Shown piece by piece: positions 43,187 to 51,241 of a stretch of DNA of 51,241 nucleotides. The notes below the pieces were generated by a model. It did no database searches and was not told where the DNA came from. It saw nothing but the letters and a program-made list of their open reading frames with translations. The translations under genes were made by a program, and so were the position numbers. The stretch is taken from positions 1 through 51,241 of the forward strand of contig JADLHA010000012.1 of the NCBI GenBank assembly GCA_020848995.1. Direction: 5' to 3'. Each line of letters begins with the position of its first letter. The first letter of the stretch is position 1. This DNA comes from Saprospiraceae bacterium. Its GTDB lineage: Bacteria > Bacteroidota > Bacteroidia > Chitinophagales > Saprospiraceae.

Positions 43187-44302
43187 ATGAAATTCACCGT
43201 TTCCTCCGGCGGCTTCCTCGAAAAACTCAACATCGCTGCTCAGGCCCTGGCATCGAACCCTGTAATTCCGATCCTCGAAGACTTTCTGCTGCGCGCCCAG
43301 GACGGTAAACTCCACATAACCGCCTCGACCCTTGAGCTGACGGTCTCAACGAGCCTGGATGCGGTGATCCGCGAGGGTGGCGAAATCGCCATTCCCGGAA
43401 AAACCCTACTCGAGACCCTCAAGGCCATGCCGGAACAACCGCTGAGCGTTGAAATCTCCGAGGAAACCTGCAGCATTACCCTCACTTCCCAGTCCGGAGT
43501 GTATAAGCTGGTGGGAGAAAAGGCCGCCGACTTTCCCGAAATGCCCAAGCCTGCTCAGGAGGCCCGCATCGCGATGTCCAACGACAAACTGCAGTACGCC
43601 ATCGAGTGCACCGCTTTTGCAACGAGCAACGACGAAATGCGCCCGGCTATGAAAGGCATCTGCCTGAACATTGAATTTAACCAGGTCACCTTTGCAGCAA
43701 CCGATGCGCACCGGTTGGTGAAATACAGCCTGCAAAACGTGCCTGCTGACAACAGCGCCTCGGTAATCCTCACCAAAAAATCCATGCTGGCCCTGCGTTC
43801 CATACTGCCAAAAGGTGGTGACTGCGAAATCCTTTATGGACGTGAGCGGGCGTTCTTTGTATTCGACGACACCGAAGTGGCGACTCGCCTCATCGATGCC
43901 AAATACCCCGATTACAACGCCGTCATTCCGGTCAACAATCCTTTTGTTGTCCAGGTGAACCGCTACGAGCTCTTGTCGGCCTTGCGACGCATCATCGTTT
44001 ACGCAAACAAGTCGAGCAACCAGGTCGTATTCAACATCCAAGACAAAAGCCTTACCATTTCATCGCAGGATGTCGACCTTTCGAACGAAGCCACCGAACA
44101 ACTCAATTGCACCTACCAGGGAGAGCCCATGACCATTGGCTTTAACGGCAAACATTTCATTGAAATGCTCTCCGCCATGAACGGCGATACCCTACACCTC
44201 GAATTGTCGGGACCGAGTCGTCCGGGCATCTTCTTCTCTGCTGACCAGGATGCAGGAGAGTCCCTGCTGATGCTGATCATGCCGGTGATGACCAATTACT
44301 GA
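43187..44302 (+). CDS. dnaN: DNA polymerase III beta sliding clamp
   Basis: 371 aa, normal length. It forms the ring that holds the replicative polymerase on DNA. Three clamp domains of about 120 aa: opening 'MKFTVSSGGFLEKLNIAAQALASNPVIPILEDFLL' (start ATG 43187), 'GEIAIPGKTLLETLKAMPE', central 'FAATDAHRLVKYSL' and the C-terminal 'LIMPVMTNY', which matches the family's end. No dnaA is nearby, so this is not evidence of the chromosome origin. It is followed after 5 bp by nadD. Confidence 0.97.
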   Translation: MKFTVSSGGFLEKLNIAAQALASNPVIPILEDFLLRAQDGKLHITASTLELTVSTSLDAVIREGGEIAIPGKTLLETLKAMPEQPLSVEISEETCSITLTSQSGVYKLVGEKAADFPEMPKPAQEARIAMSNDKLQYAIECTAFATSNDEMRPAMKGICLNIEFNQVTFAATDAHRLVKYSLQNVPADNSASVILTKKSMLALRSILPKGGDCEILYGRERAFFVFDDTEVATRLIDAKYPDYNAVIPVNNPFVVQVNRYELLSALRRIIVYANKSSNQVVFNIQDKSLTISSQDVDLSNEATEQLNCTYQGEPMTIGFNGKHFIEMLSAMNGDTLHLELSGPSRPGIFFSADQDAGESLLMLIMPVMTNY

Positions 44303-44307
44303 TCTTC

Positions 44308-44886
44308 ATGAAGGTCGGCTTGTTCTTCGGGTCATTCAACCCGGTGCACACGGGACACCTCATCATTGCTGAACACGTTGCCGGTCTGGAGGGCGTTGAC
44401 CAGGTATGGTTCGTCGTCAGTCCCCACAACCCCTTTAAGGAAAAAGCAAGCCTGGCCAAAGACTACGACCGCCTGCACCTCGTCCACCTGGCCATCGACG
44501 ATAACCCCCGTCTCCGGGCAAGTTCGGTGGAATTTCACCTGCCGCAGCCCAGTTACACGGTCGATACCCTCACCCACCTCAAAGAAAAACACCCCAACCA
44601 CGAATTTTTCCTCATCCTTGGCAGCGACGCACTGTCTACCTTTCACAAATGGAAAAATGCGGAATTTCTGCTGGACAATTGCCGCTTCTGCATTTACCGC
44701 CGGCCCGGGGCCGAAGACCCGGGACCCTATGCCGAACATCCTGCATTTCGCTGGTGCAAGGCGCCTTTGCTGGACATCAGCGCAAGCTACATCCGCGATT
44801 GCATCCGTCACGGGCGTTCCATACGCTACCTCGTTCCCGATAAAGTATTTAACTTCCTCGAAGAGACAACAATGTATAAAACCTAG
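44308..44886 (+). CDS. nadD: Nicotinate-nucleotide adenylyltransferase
   Basis: 192 aa. It adenylates nicotinate mononucleotide in NAD synthesis. Seen: nucleotidyl-transferase motif 'GLFFGSFNPVHTGHLIIAEH', 'VWFVVSPHNPFKEK', 'FFLILGSDALSTFHKWKN' and 'LDISASYIRDCIRHGRSIRYLVPDKV' (the ISxxxIR motif). The start is ATG 44308, five bases after the dnaN stop; the two are probably one operon. Confidence 0.96.
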   Translation: MKVGLFFGSFNPVHTGHLIIAEHVAGLEGVDQVWFVVSPHNPFKEKASLAKDYDRLHLVHLAIDDNPRLRASSVEFHLPQPSYTVDTLTHLKEKHPNHEFFLILGSDALSTFHKWKNAEFLLDNCRFCIYRRPGAEDPGPYAEHPAFRWCKAPLLDISASYIRDCIRHGRSIRYLVPDKVFNFLEETTMYKT

Positions 44887-44985
44887 CGGCTTCTCCCGCT
44901 GCATGGTTCCCATGTCCGATGGTAACCAATGTTGCATAAAGCCTGTCCCCTTGAACCATTCACCTGAAATCCCCGTTTATCTTAA

Positions 44986-45172
44986 AGGGCACTTCTAAAA
45001 ACCCCCTGCTGCGCCAGCCAGCCCGCTTAGGCCCACGCGCTCAATGAATTTAGCTTTACAATACTTCGTTGCAGCTCAGTCAGTTATAGTTCCACATAGC
45101 TTTCTTCGCTGCGCCTCGTCTTGTTTTGCTAAATCCATTCTGGCATCAAAATGGAGTTTTTAGAAGTGCCCT
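44986..45172. mobile_element. 187-bp element with 17-bp terminal inverted repeats (MITE-like)
   Basis: AGGGCACTTCTAAAAAC (44986-45002) is perfectly inverted at 45156-45172. The 150 bp between hold no ORF. It fills most of the 332-bp gap between nadD and dps. Flanking target duplication is at most a few bases (TAA/TAA-like) and unclear. It could be a non-autonomous remnant of an insertion sequence or a large imperfect terminator. A similar arm occurs at 19428-19445. Confidence 0.6.
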
Positions 45173-45218
45173 AAAGCATCGTTTTTCAAAACAAACAATC
45201 CATTAAATCTACACGAAA

Positions 45219-45695
45219 ATGAACCCATTGAACGAAATCGGACTTGATAGCAAAAAATCTGCAGCCCTTGCTCAAAAACTCAACGAGCTGCTGGCCAATT
45301 ATTCCATTTTCTATCAGAATGCCCGGGGCTACCACTGGAACATCAAAGGCGAAAAATTTTTCGAGCTTCACCTCAAATTTGAAGAATTGTACACAGATCT
45401 CCTGGTAAAAATAGACGAAGTGGCCGAACGCATCCTCACCCTGGGCCATACGCCGCAACACAATTATTCCGAATATAAAAAACTCTCCACGGTACCGGAA
45501 AGTGCTCAGGTTTCGGATGGAAAAAAAGCCGTGGGCGAAATTCTCAACGCTTTCCGCAACGTCATCGGACTCCAGCGCGAGATCCTCTCCAATGCAGCAG
45601 ACCTCGGCGATGAGGGCACCAATGCCCTGATGAGCGATTACATCCGTGCCCAGGAGAAAATGGTATGGATGTATTCGGCTTACCTCAAATCCTGA
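45219..45695 (+). CDS. dps: Dps family DNA-binding ferritin-like protein
   Basis: 158 aa, typical. It forms a 12-mer that oxidises and stores iron and protects DNA in starvation or oxidative stress. Ferroxidase-site residues are seen in 'YHWNIKGEKFFELHLKFEELYTDLLVKIDEVAERI' blocks (His at the start, His/Asp/Glu further on). The N-terminal tail is short and not strongly basic, so DNA binding may be weak. Single gene; no clear TAnnTTTG upstream. Confidence 0.94.
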   Translation: MNPLNEIGLDSKKSAALAQKLNELLANYSIFYQNARGYHWNIKGEKFFELHLKFEELYTDLLVKIDEVAERILTLGHTPQHNYSEYKKLSTVPESAQVSDGKKAVGEILNAFRNVIGLQREILSNAADLGDEGTNALMSDYIRAQEKMVWMYSAYLKS

Positions 45696-46197
45696 TCGTT
45701 TGCGCACCGCAGAATACCAGATCTTCGCTGAAAGAAAACGGGAAACGCTGACAAAGAGCTTAGTTGCTTGTGATATTAACGTTTGTTAGTATAGGGTGTT
45801 GATTGAGGGGCATTCCTGAATAAGGACTTCACACAGGCTTCCTTCAGTAAACATTAAAGGGATACCCAAGAATGACCCAGGTTTTTAAGATTGGGGGGCA
45901 GTTTGCACATCACCTCTTTTACTCTGCACATGAAGGTGGTGTGTAAATTCGTGAAGCTCCCTTCCTTTTAGAATTTCGGGCTTTCGACGGGAGGGTTCAT
46001 AAAAACCCAACAATATGTAATCTAACAATGCATGCTGTGCATGTTATAAGCGAGTGCATGTTTGTATCCCTTCGCCAACCAGGTGTTCATCCAAAGAGCT
46101 GGTAGGATTGAATGGATTTGCTGCCAGGGTATGGTTCATGTATGCCAACTTGACGTACATTCGCAACATGCGTTTCACAAAGTAATCCATACTCATT
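45696..46197. other. 502-bp spacer between dps and the Gfo/Idh/MocA gene
   Basis: No convincing ORF. It contains a copy of the dispersed motif (45775-45793), a small hairpin-like ATGCA...TGCAT stretch near 46028-46042 with repeated TGCATGTT words, and TACATTCG (46156-46163), one base off the -7 consensus, about 35 bp before ATG 46198. Confidence 0.5.
45775..45793. repeat. Dispersed palindrome copy after dps
   Basis: ATTAACGTTTGTTAGTATA, about 80 bp past the dps stop. Confidence 0.55.
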
Positions 46198-47580
46198 ATG
46201 GCAAAATCCATTAGCCGCAGGCGTGCGCTACAAACATTGGGACTGGCTGCTGGGGCCTCCGCACTTCATTTAAAAGCCTCCTCTCTGGCAGATCAGGCGG
46301 CCATCCAACCAAACGCCTATCGTCCGGAGAGGGTGGTAACTGCCATCACGCTGGGTGCTGGCGCCCGCGGAAATGTTTATGGCAACTATGCGCTGAACCA
46401 TTCCGATCAGTTGCGCATTGTTGGAGTGGCTGAGCCCATCCCCATTCGCAACGAGCGCTATGCGCAAAAGCATCAGATCCCCGCGGAGAACCGCTTCGTC
46501 ACCTGGGAACACGTATTTGAGCGGGCGCGGTTCGCCGATGCCATCCTCATCACCACTCCGGATCACCTGCACTATGGCCCTTGTCTGAAGGCCCTCGAAC
46601 TGGGTTATGACATCCTGCTTGAAAAGCCCATGGCACAGACGGAGCGCGAATGCCGCGACATGCTCGCAAAAATCCAAAAGACGAAGCGCATCGTGGGACT
46701 TTGCCATGTGCTCCGGTACGCCCCCTATTTCATTACCCTCCGCAAGCTCATCCGCAACGGTTCCATAGGAAAACTCGTCAGCCTGCAGCACTTTGAACCC
46801 ATCCAGCATGTCCACATGGCCCATTCTTTCGTTCGCGGAAACTGGCACAACAGCCGCAAGAGCAATCCCATCATCCTGGCCAAGTCCTGCCACGACCTCG
46901 ACATCCTTCGATGGCTGACCGACAAGCCCTGCAAGTCGCTCTCTGCTTATGGAGACCTGTCGTGGTTCACAAAGAAAAATGCACCCGAGGGCAGCACGGT
47001 AAGGTGTATAGAGGGCTGTGCGGTGGAGACCAGCTGCCCGTATTCTGCATTGCGCATCTATCTTCGGGAGCGCAGTTACCTATACGTATTCGACCTTCCG
47101 GAGCGGACCGAGCTCGTGCCGGACGCCATAGCCAATTACCTTCGCACAACCGACTACGGCCGTTGCGTTTACCGGATGGACAACGACCAGTGCGATCACT
47201 ACACCATGAACCTGGAATTTGAGGGGGGCATCACCGCAACGTTCAATATGGAAGCTTTCACGTCATACCACGGACGCCGGACCCGGGTTATGGGCAGCAT
47301 GGGCGACCTCGTCGGAGACATGGAGAAGCTGGTGCACACCGATTTCCGCACTGGGAAACAGACGAGTTATGATGCCGCAAATTTCGACGAGGGGATTTAC
47401 GCAAAACACGGCCACGGGGGCGGCGACTACCGGTTGATGGCAAATTGGGTCGAGGCGGTGGCACGCCAGGATGCCTCCTTGCTGAGTTCAACCATCGAGG
47501 CCTCTATTGAAAGCCACCTCATGTGTTTTGCCGCGGAGCGCAGCCGCAAATCCCGCAAGACCGTTGCTGTCCGCCTGTGA
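46198..47580 (+). CDS. Tat-exported Gfo/Idh/MocA family oxidoreductase
   Basis: 460 aa. Twin-arginine signal 'SISRRRALQTLGLAAGASAL'. The Rossmann part ('ITLGAGARGNVYGNYA', a GxGxRG-type NAD(P) loop) and 'DAILITTPDHLHYGPCLKALELGYDILLEKPMAQTERE' carry the family's EKP motif; then the alpha/beta substrate domain with 'CHDLDILRWL'. Relatives act on sugars or inositols, and some (GH109) are NAD-dependent glycosidases. Export of a folded, cofactor-bound protein fits the Tat signal. Cys-rich insert 'RCIEGCAVETSCPYSA' is seen in a subset of the family. Substrate unknown. Confidence 0.9.
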   Translation: MAKSISRRRALQTLGLAAGASALHLKASSLADQAAIQPNAYRPERVVTAITLGAGARGNVYGNYALNHSDQLRIVGVAEPIPIRNERYAQKHQIPAENRFVTWEHVFERARFADAILITTPDHLHYGPCLKALELGYDILLEKPMAQTERECRDMLAKIQKTKRIVGLCHVLRYAPYFITLRKLIRNGSIGKLVSLQHFEPIQHVHMAHSFVRGNWHNSRKSNPIILAKSCHDLDILRWLTDKPCKSLSAYGDLSWFTKKNAPEGSTVRCIEGCAVETSCPYSALRIYLRERSYLYVFDLPERTELVPDAIANYLRTTDYGRCVYRMDNDQCDHYTMNLEFEGGITATFNMEAFTSYHGRRTRVMGSMGDLVGDMEKLVHTDFRTGKQTSYDAANFDEGIYAKHGHGGGDYRLMANWVEAVARQDASLLSSTIEASIESHLMCFAAERSRKSRKTVAVRL

Positions 47581-47592
47581 GCACAAACGCCG

Positions 47593-47600
47593 TATCTTTG
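47593..47600 (+). promoter_or_regulatory. -7 element directly before the TPR lipoprotein gene (leaderless)
   Basis: TATCTTTG is an exact TAnnTTTG match ending four bases before ATG 47605, which predicts a leaderless mRNA. It begins 12 bp after the preceding stop. Confidence 0.5.
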
Positions 47601-47604
47601 CAGG

Positions 47605-48621
47605 ATGTCTTTATCCACGAAATTGCGCGGTTGCCGGATACATCCCTTGCTGATTCCCGGATTACTAACGTTCGTTAGTATCCTTTTGGGTTGTGGGGGA
47701 GGCGGCAGCTCCGAAGCTCCGCAGACCCACCTGCAGCAGGTAGAAGCAGCCATTGCCGCCAAGCCAAATGACGATTCGTTGTACCATGCCTACGCCGTTC
47801 TGCTCAGTGAAGCCGGCCGTCACGACGAAGCCGGAGAAGCCCTGCTGAGGGCTCTTGCCATCGATTCGACCCGCAATCCCGAATACCACATTGCACTGTC
47901 GCAGGCCTACCTGATGCAGGCGGAATCGCGAAAAGCACTGGACGCCATTGACGCAGCGCTTCGCCTGTTCCCCAATCACATTCCTTCGCTGCTCGAGGCC
48001 GCCCGTCTCCGCCTCATCCTGCAGCAACACATCCCTGCCATGGCCCTGCTCGACAAGGTTTTTCTCCGCGACCCGATGCAGCCTGATGCCTGGTACCTCG
48101 CGGGCCACCTCTTTTTGGAAATGGGCGATACGGCCCGCGCCGTGAATGCCTATCAAAAGGCTGTCGACTCCAATCCGGAAATGCGCAATGCCTGGAAGCA
48201 GCTGGGAGATGTGCTCACTGCCCTGCAGATCGAACGCGCGATATCCTATTACGATAACGCCCTGCGTCTCGACAGCACAGAACCCGAACTCTACCACAAC
48301 AAAGCCTACGCCTTAAACCGCTTTGGCCGAAAGACCGACGCCATCGAGCTTTTCCGCCAGCTGTGCAGCCGGTTTCCGTCTTATGAACCTGGGTTTTACC
48401 ATCTGGCCCTGCTGCTGGCTGAGAGCGATTCTACGGAGGCCGCAATTGAACATTTTGGAATTGCCATCCGCCTGAACCCTTCTGAAGCCGGCAGCTACCT
48501 CCAGCGCGCCAAGGCCCTTCAAAAGATCGGAGATCGCCCCGGCGCCGTGGCAGATCTCGAAACGGCCCTCCGACTCGACCCCGGTCTCGAAGAGGCCCGG
48601 GCACTGTTAAAGTCCCGGTAA
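47605..48621 (+). CDS. TPR-repeat lipoprotein
   Basis: 338 aa. Lipobox 'SILLGC' with Cys at about residue 30, then a Gly/Ser linker and seven or so tetratricopeptide repeats (about 45-335; 'DDSLYHAYAVLLSEAGRHDEAGEALLRALAID', 'PDAWYLAGHLFLEMGDTARAVNAYQKAVD', 'AEAGSYLQRAKALQKIGDRPGAVADLETALRL'-like units). It should be a membrane-anchored protein-binding scaffold; in this phylum such proteins may serve gliding/T9SS or outer-membrane assembly, but no partner is shown. A palindrome of the dispersed family (47662-47680) falls in frame inside the signal peptide codons. Confidence 0.88.
   Translation: MSLSTKLRGCRIHPLLIPGLLTFVSILLGCGGGGSSEAPQTHLQQVEAAIAAKPNDDSLYHAYAVLLSEAGRHDEAGEALLRALAIDSTRNPEYHIALSQAYLMQAESRKALDAIDAALRLFPNHIPSLLEAARLRLILQQHIPAMALLDKVFLRDPMQPDAWYLAGHLFLEMGDTARAVNAYQKAVDSNPEMRNAWKQLGDVLTALQIERAISYYDNALRLDSTEPELYHNKAYALNRFGRKTDAIELFRQLCSRFPSYEPGFYHLALLLAESDSTEAAIEHFGIAIRLNPSEAGSYLQRAKALQKIGDRPGAVADLETALRLDPGLEEARALLKSR
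47662..47680. repeat. Dispersed palindrome copy in TPR lipoprotein signal peptide
   Basis: TTACTAACGTTCGTTAGTA: TACTAACG and CGTTAGTA form an 8-bp inverted repeat around TT; encodes LTFVSI in the hydrophobic core of the signal peptide. Confidence 0.65.
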
Positions 48622-48705
48622 GTGCGCGCCGGAGATTTTATGGTCCGGTTTACCGGTGAACCGAAAACTTAATTCCGCTTTTCCGGGTTAGTATTAGAAG
48701 TTATC

Positions 48706-48939
48706 ATGAAATCCACTGAAAAAAAATCAACCACCATGAGCGTACTGAAAGTCATTGAAATCATGTCTTCCTCCAAAAAATCCTGGGAGGATGCTGCCGA
48801 ATCCGGTGTGGCCAAAGCATCGATGACCTTAAAAAACATCCGTTCGGCCTGGGTTCAGGACCAGTCGGTTACCGTTGAAAAAGGCAAGATCAAGGAATAC
48901 CGCGTTACCCTGAAGTTGTCCTTCGAACTCGAAAAGTAA
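48706..48939 (+). CDS. Dodecin (flavin-binding storage protein)
   Basis: 77 aa from ATG 48706, or 67 aa from ATG 48736, which fits the family start 'MSVLKVIEIMSSSKKSWEDAA' (shown in two pieces: MSVLKVIEIM, SSSKKSWEDAA). The conserved 'SWEDA', 'A..TL.NIRSAWV..Q' (flavin-stacking Trp) and 'EYRVTLKLSFELE' follow. Dodecins form hollow 12-mers that bind flavin and protect from light or redox damage. Upstream (48688-48697) is a half-copy, GTTAGTATTA, of the dispersed motif. Confidence 0.93.
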   Translation: MKSTEKKSTTMSVLKVIEIMSSSKKSWEDAAESGVAKASMTLKNIRSAWVQDQSVTVEKGKIKEYRVTLKLSFELEK

Positions 48940-49017
48940 GCCGGGCCCATATCCTTTATCGATTTGCATACCCACATCTGGTATAAGCCGGATGTAAGGC
49001 TTGTTTTTTCAAATCAC

Positions 49018-49025
49018 TACCTTTG
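49018..49025 (+). promoter_or_regulatory. -7 element directly before thrS (leaderless)
   Basis: TACCTTTG matches TAnnTTTG and ends five bases before ATG 49031. It predicts a leaderless mRNA and argues against the upstream in-frame TTG at 49001 as start. Confidence 0.5.
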
Positions 49026-49030
49026 CCCCT

Positions 49031-50959
49031 ATGGATAGCATTCAAATCAGCTTTCCCGACGGCAGAAAGCAGGACTTTCCCAAAGGCGTTTCGGCGCTGG
49101 AAGTCGCTAAAACGATCAGCGAGGGTCTTGCCCGCAATGTCCTCGCCGCCAAAATCAACGGGGAGGTCGTCGATGCGTTCCGTCCGATCCAAAATGATGC
49201 CGCCCTGCAGTTGCTCACCTGGAATGACCCGGAGGGGAAGTCAACTTTCTGGCACAGCTCGGCACACCTGATGGCCGAAGCGCTTGAGAGCCTGTACCCA
49301 GGTATCAAATTTGGCATTGGCCCTCCCATCGAAAGCGGTTTTTATTACGACGTCGATACCGGCGACCGCGTGCTCACTGCAGCAGACCTGTCTGTCATCG
49401 AACAGAAAATGATGGAACTGGCCCGGCTCAACAAGGCGTATATGCGCCGGGAAGTAAGTAAAGCCGACGCCCTGCATTATTTTTCAGAAAAGGGGGACGA
49501 ATACAAAGTAGAGCTCATTGGGGAGCTCGAGGATGGCTCCATCACGTTTTACGAGCAGGGCAATTTCACGGACCTCTGCAAGGGGCCCCACATACCAGAA
49601 ACGGGCCACATTAAAGCCGTCAAGCTGACCTCTCTGGCCGGAGCCTACTGGCGAGGCGATGAGAAGCGAAAACAGCTCACGCGCATCTACGGCATTACCT
49701 TTCCCAAAGCCAAAGAACTCGAAGAACACCTTCGGCTGCTCGAGGAGGCGCGCAAGCGAGACCACCGGAAGCTCGGTCAGGAATTGGAGCTCTTCATGTT
49801 CAGCGAAAAAGTCGGTGCAGGCTTGCCGATATGGCTTCCAAGAGGAACGGCCCTGCGTCAGCGCCTCGAAGATTTTCTCAAGGCCGAGCAGATCCGTAGG
49901 GGATACACGCCCGTTATCACACCGCACATCGCCCACACCCATCTCTACAAAACCAGCGGCCACCTCGAAAAATATGGTGAGGATTCCTTTCAGCCGATCT
50001 CGACGCCCCGCGAGGGCGAGGAGTTTTTCCTCAAACCAATGAATTGCCCGCACCACTGCGAGATTTACGCACACAAACCGAGGTCCTACAGGGACCTGCC
50101 CGTGCGCATTGCCGAATTTGGCACCGTTTACCGCTACGAACAAAGCGGGGAGTTGCACGGACTAACGCGCGTTCGTTCGTTTACACAGGACGATGCGCAC
50201 ATTTTCTGTACCCCCGATCAGGTCAAAGGAGAATTCCTCAACGCCCTTGATTTGACCATGATGGTCATTCACAAACTGGGGTTTGATCATTTTACCGCGC
50301 AGATCTCTTTGCGGGATCCCGCTCATGCAGAGAAGTACATCGGATCTGAAGAAAACTGGATCAAGGCAGAGCAGGCGATCATCGATGCGGTGCAAGAGGC
50401 CGGACTCGAAACGACAACCGTTTTGGGCGAAGCGGCCTTTTATGGACCCAAGCTCGATTTCATGGTGCGCGATGCGCTGGGTCGCTCCTGGCAACTCGGA
50501 ACCATCCAGGTTGATTACAATCTACCTGAGCGCTTTCAACTCGACTACATTGGTGCGGACAATTCCCGCCACCGGCCGGTTATGATACATCGGGCGCCTT
50601 TTGGTTCGATGGAGCGCTTTATTGGTGTGCTCACCGAGCATTGTGCCGGAAAATTTCCTCTCTGGCTGGCTCCCGAACAATACGCCATCTTGCCGGTCAG
50701 CGACAAATTTCTCGATTATGCTGAATCCCTTTTTAAGCAACTTGATAAAGCCGCCCTACGCGGCAACATAGACCGTCGTGTAGAATCCATTGGCAAAAAA
50801 ATCAGGGACGCCGAACTGAAAAAGGTCCCGTTCATGCTCATTGTCGGAGAAAAGGAACGCGATCAGAACACGGTTTCTGTCCGGCGTCAGGGCGAGGGTG
50901 ACCAGGGCAGCATGACTGCGGAAGCATTCATAAACCTGATCCGGGAAGGCTCCAACTGA
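49031..50959 (+). CDS. thrS: Threonine-tRNA ligase
   Basis: 642 aa from ATG 49031 (the frame is open from TTG 49001, which overlaps the promoter). It charges tRNA-Thr. Domains: TGS (about 1-60, '[23 protein letters not shown]'-type), editing SAD domain with the HxxxH pair in '[11 protein letters not shown]', class II core with motif-1 region, '[10 protein letters not shown]' (Cys ligand of the active-site zinc), motif 2 'FRYEQ'-equivalent '[26 protein letters not shown]', motif 3 '[13 protein letters not shown]', and the anticodon-binding domain ('[21 protein letters not shown]'). All catalytic blocks are intact. A degenerate palindrome (50161-50180) sits in the motif 2 region. Confidence 0.97.
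   Translation: MDSIQISFPDGRKQDFPKGVSALEVAKTISEGLARNVLAAKINGEVVDAFRPIQNDAALQLLTWNDPEGKSTFWHSSAHLMAEALESLYPGIKFGIGPPIESGFYYDVDTGDRVLTAADLSVIEQKMMELARLNKAYMRREVSKADALHYFSEKGDEYKVELIGELEDGSITFYEQGNFTDLCKGPHIPETGHIKAVKLTSLAGAYWRGDEKRKQLTRIYGITFPKAKELEEHLRLLEEARKRDHRKLGQELELFMFSEKVGAGLPIWLPRGTALRQRLEDFLKAEQIRRGYTPVITPHIAHTHLYKTSGHLEKYGEDSFQPISTPREGEEFFLKPMNCPHHCEIYAHKPRSYRDLPVRIAEFGTVYRYEQSGELHGLTRVRSFTQDDAHIFCTPDQVKGEFLNALDLTMMVIHKLGFDHFTAQISLRDPAHAEKYIGSEENWIKAEQAIIDAVQEAGLETTTVLGEAAFYGPKLDFMVRDALGRSWQLGTIQVDYNLPERFQLDYIGADNSRHRPVMIHRAPFGSMERFIGVLTEHCAGKFPLWLAPEQYAILPVSDKFLDYAESLFKQLDKAALRGNIDRRVESIGKKIRDAELKKVPFMLIVGEKERDQNTVSVRRQGEGDQGSMTAEAFINLIREGSN
50161..50180. repeat. Degenerate dispersed palindrome copy in thrS
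   Basis: ACTAACGCGCGTTCGTTCGT encodes the conserved LTRVRSF segment, so this copy may be chance codon choice. Confidence 0.35.
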
Positions 50960-51135
50960 GGCCAGCTCCACTTTCCCTCAAGTTCTTGTCGTTAGAATGT
51001 ACCCGTCCAACCCACCGCGCCTATACCAAAACCATTTCCACGTTTGCAGAAACAGTTGACTTGCTCCAATTCTGAGGTAGCAGTTCAGCGATTCGATTGA
51101 TTGGATGATTTTTGATTGTAGATTCCTGACCATGT
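50960..51135. other. Spacer after thrS
   Basis: No ORF, RNA or clear hairpin terminator is visible. A weak TCGTTAGAATGTAC near 50989 recalls the dispersed motif. Confidence 0.4.
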
Positions 51136-51241
51136 TGACCCATCATTCCTGTTTAAGGTGACCCACCATTCCTGTATGTTGACCCGACCCTTTGGAGGTC
51201 TCAGCAGGGGTATTCCCTGGAGATTCTTGGATGCTGACCCA
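51136..51241. repeat. Direct repeats resembling an insertion-sequence end (cut by window edge)
   Basis: TGACCCATCATTCCTGT (51136-51152) recurs as TGACCCACCATTCCTGT (51159-51175), 23 bp apart with one mismatch; truncated TGACCC units follow at 51180 and 51234. Several short internal direct repeats at the end of an element are typical of IS21-family ends, where the transposase binds. The transposase genes would lie beyond the right edge, so this is a prediction. Confidence 0.45.

Noticed and set aside
43187-44302. dnaN as a marker of the replication origin
   Set aside because: No dnaA, recF or gyrB and no DnaA-box cluster nearby; in this phylum dnaN is often away from the origin.

Overview
The window is bacterial DNA, most likely from the phylum Bacteroidota and probably near the Saprospiraceae/Lewinella group (the phylum is well supported, the family is inference). 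Evidence: four large secreted proteins, three with a visible C-terminal type IX secretion (Por/T9SS) sorting domain; abundant HYR, FG-GAP and 'CDS...NG' surface repeats; a MurF-alanine racemase fusion; an mreBCD-mrdA cluster; a DUF2851 gene; almost no Shine-Dalgarno sites; and many copies of the Bacteroidota -7 promoter element TAnnTTTG.

Layout. 1-9.6 kb: a giant surface protein gene (minus strand, running off the left edge) and a divergent repeat-protein gene (plus), each with its own -7 element. 9.6-12.4 kb: a lipoprotein, an unrecognised AT-richer gene, a 15-bp tandem repeat and tRNA-Phe. 12.5-14.0 kb: an MtfA-like protein without the metal-binding motif, overlapped by a DUF547 protein. 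14.2-19.3 kb: two more large secreted proteins (FG-GAP/HYR and a photosynthesis-system/BNR-like propeller). 19.4-25.2 kb: a regulatory block on the minus strand: a small unknown protein, a propeller sensor kinase and a NarL-type regulator; and a sigma-70-like factor with a membrane partner carrying a TPR-like tail. 25.6-33.7 kb (plus): purD, murF-alr fusion, then three periplasmic folding factors (two parvulins around a SurA-N-like lipoprotein). 33.8-43.1 kb (minus): M16-like protein, then mreB-mreC-mreD-mrdA-folA-DUF2851-barrel-lpxK, closely packed with three 4-8 bp overlaps. 43.2-51 kb (plus): dnaN-nadD, a 187-bp inverted-repeat element, dps, a Tat-exported Gfo/Idh/MocA protein, a TPR lipoprotein, dodecin and thrS; the right edge has direct repeats that look like the end of an insertion sequence.

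How the genes fit together: the core is an envelope-building neighbourhood (cell-wall precursor, rod shape, lipid A, outer-membrane folding), flanked by large surface proteins and two signalling modules. The most unusual signal is not a gene: a family of about eleven short palindromes built around ACGTTCGTTAG(TATA), scattered from 9.6 kb to 50.2 kb both between and inside genes, kept in frame where they fall in coding sequence. A second recurrent pattern is TAnnTTTG placed 3-5 bases before the start codon, which predicts leaderless mRNAs for three genes.
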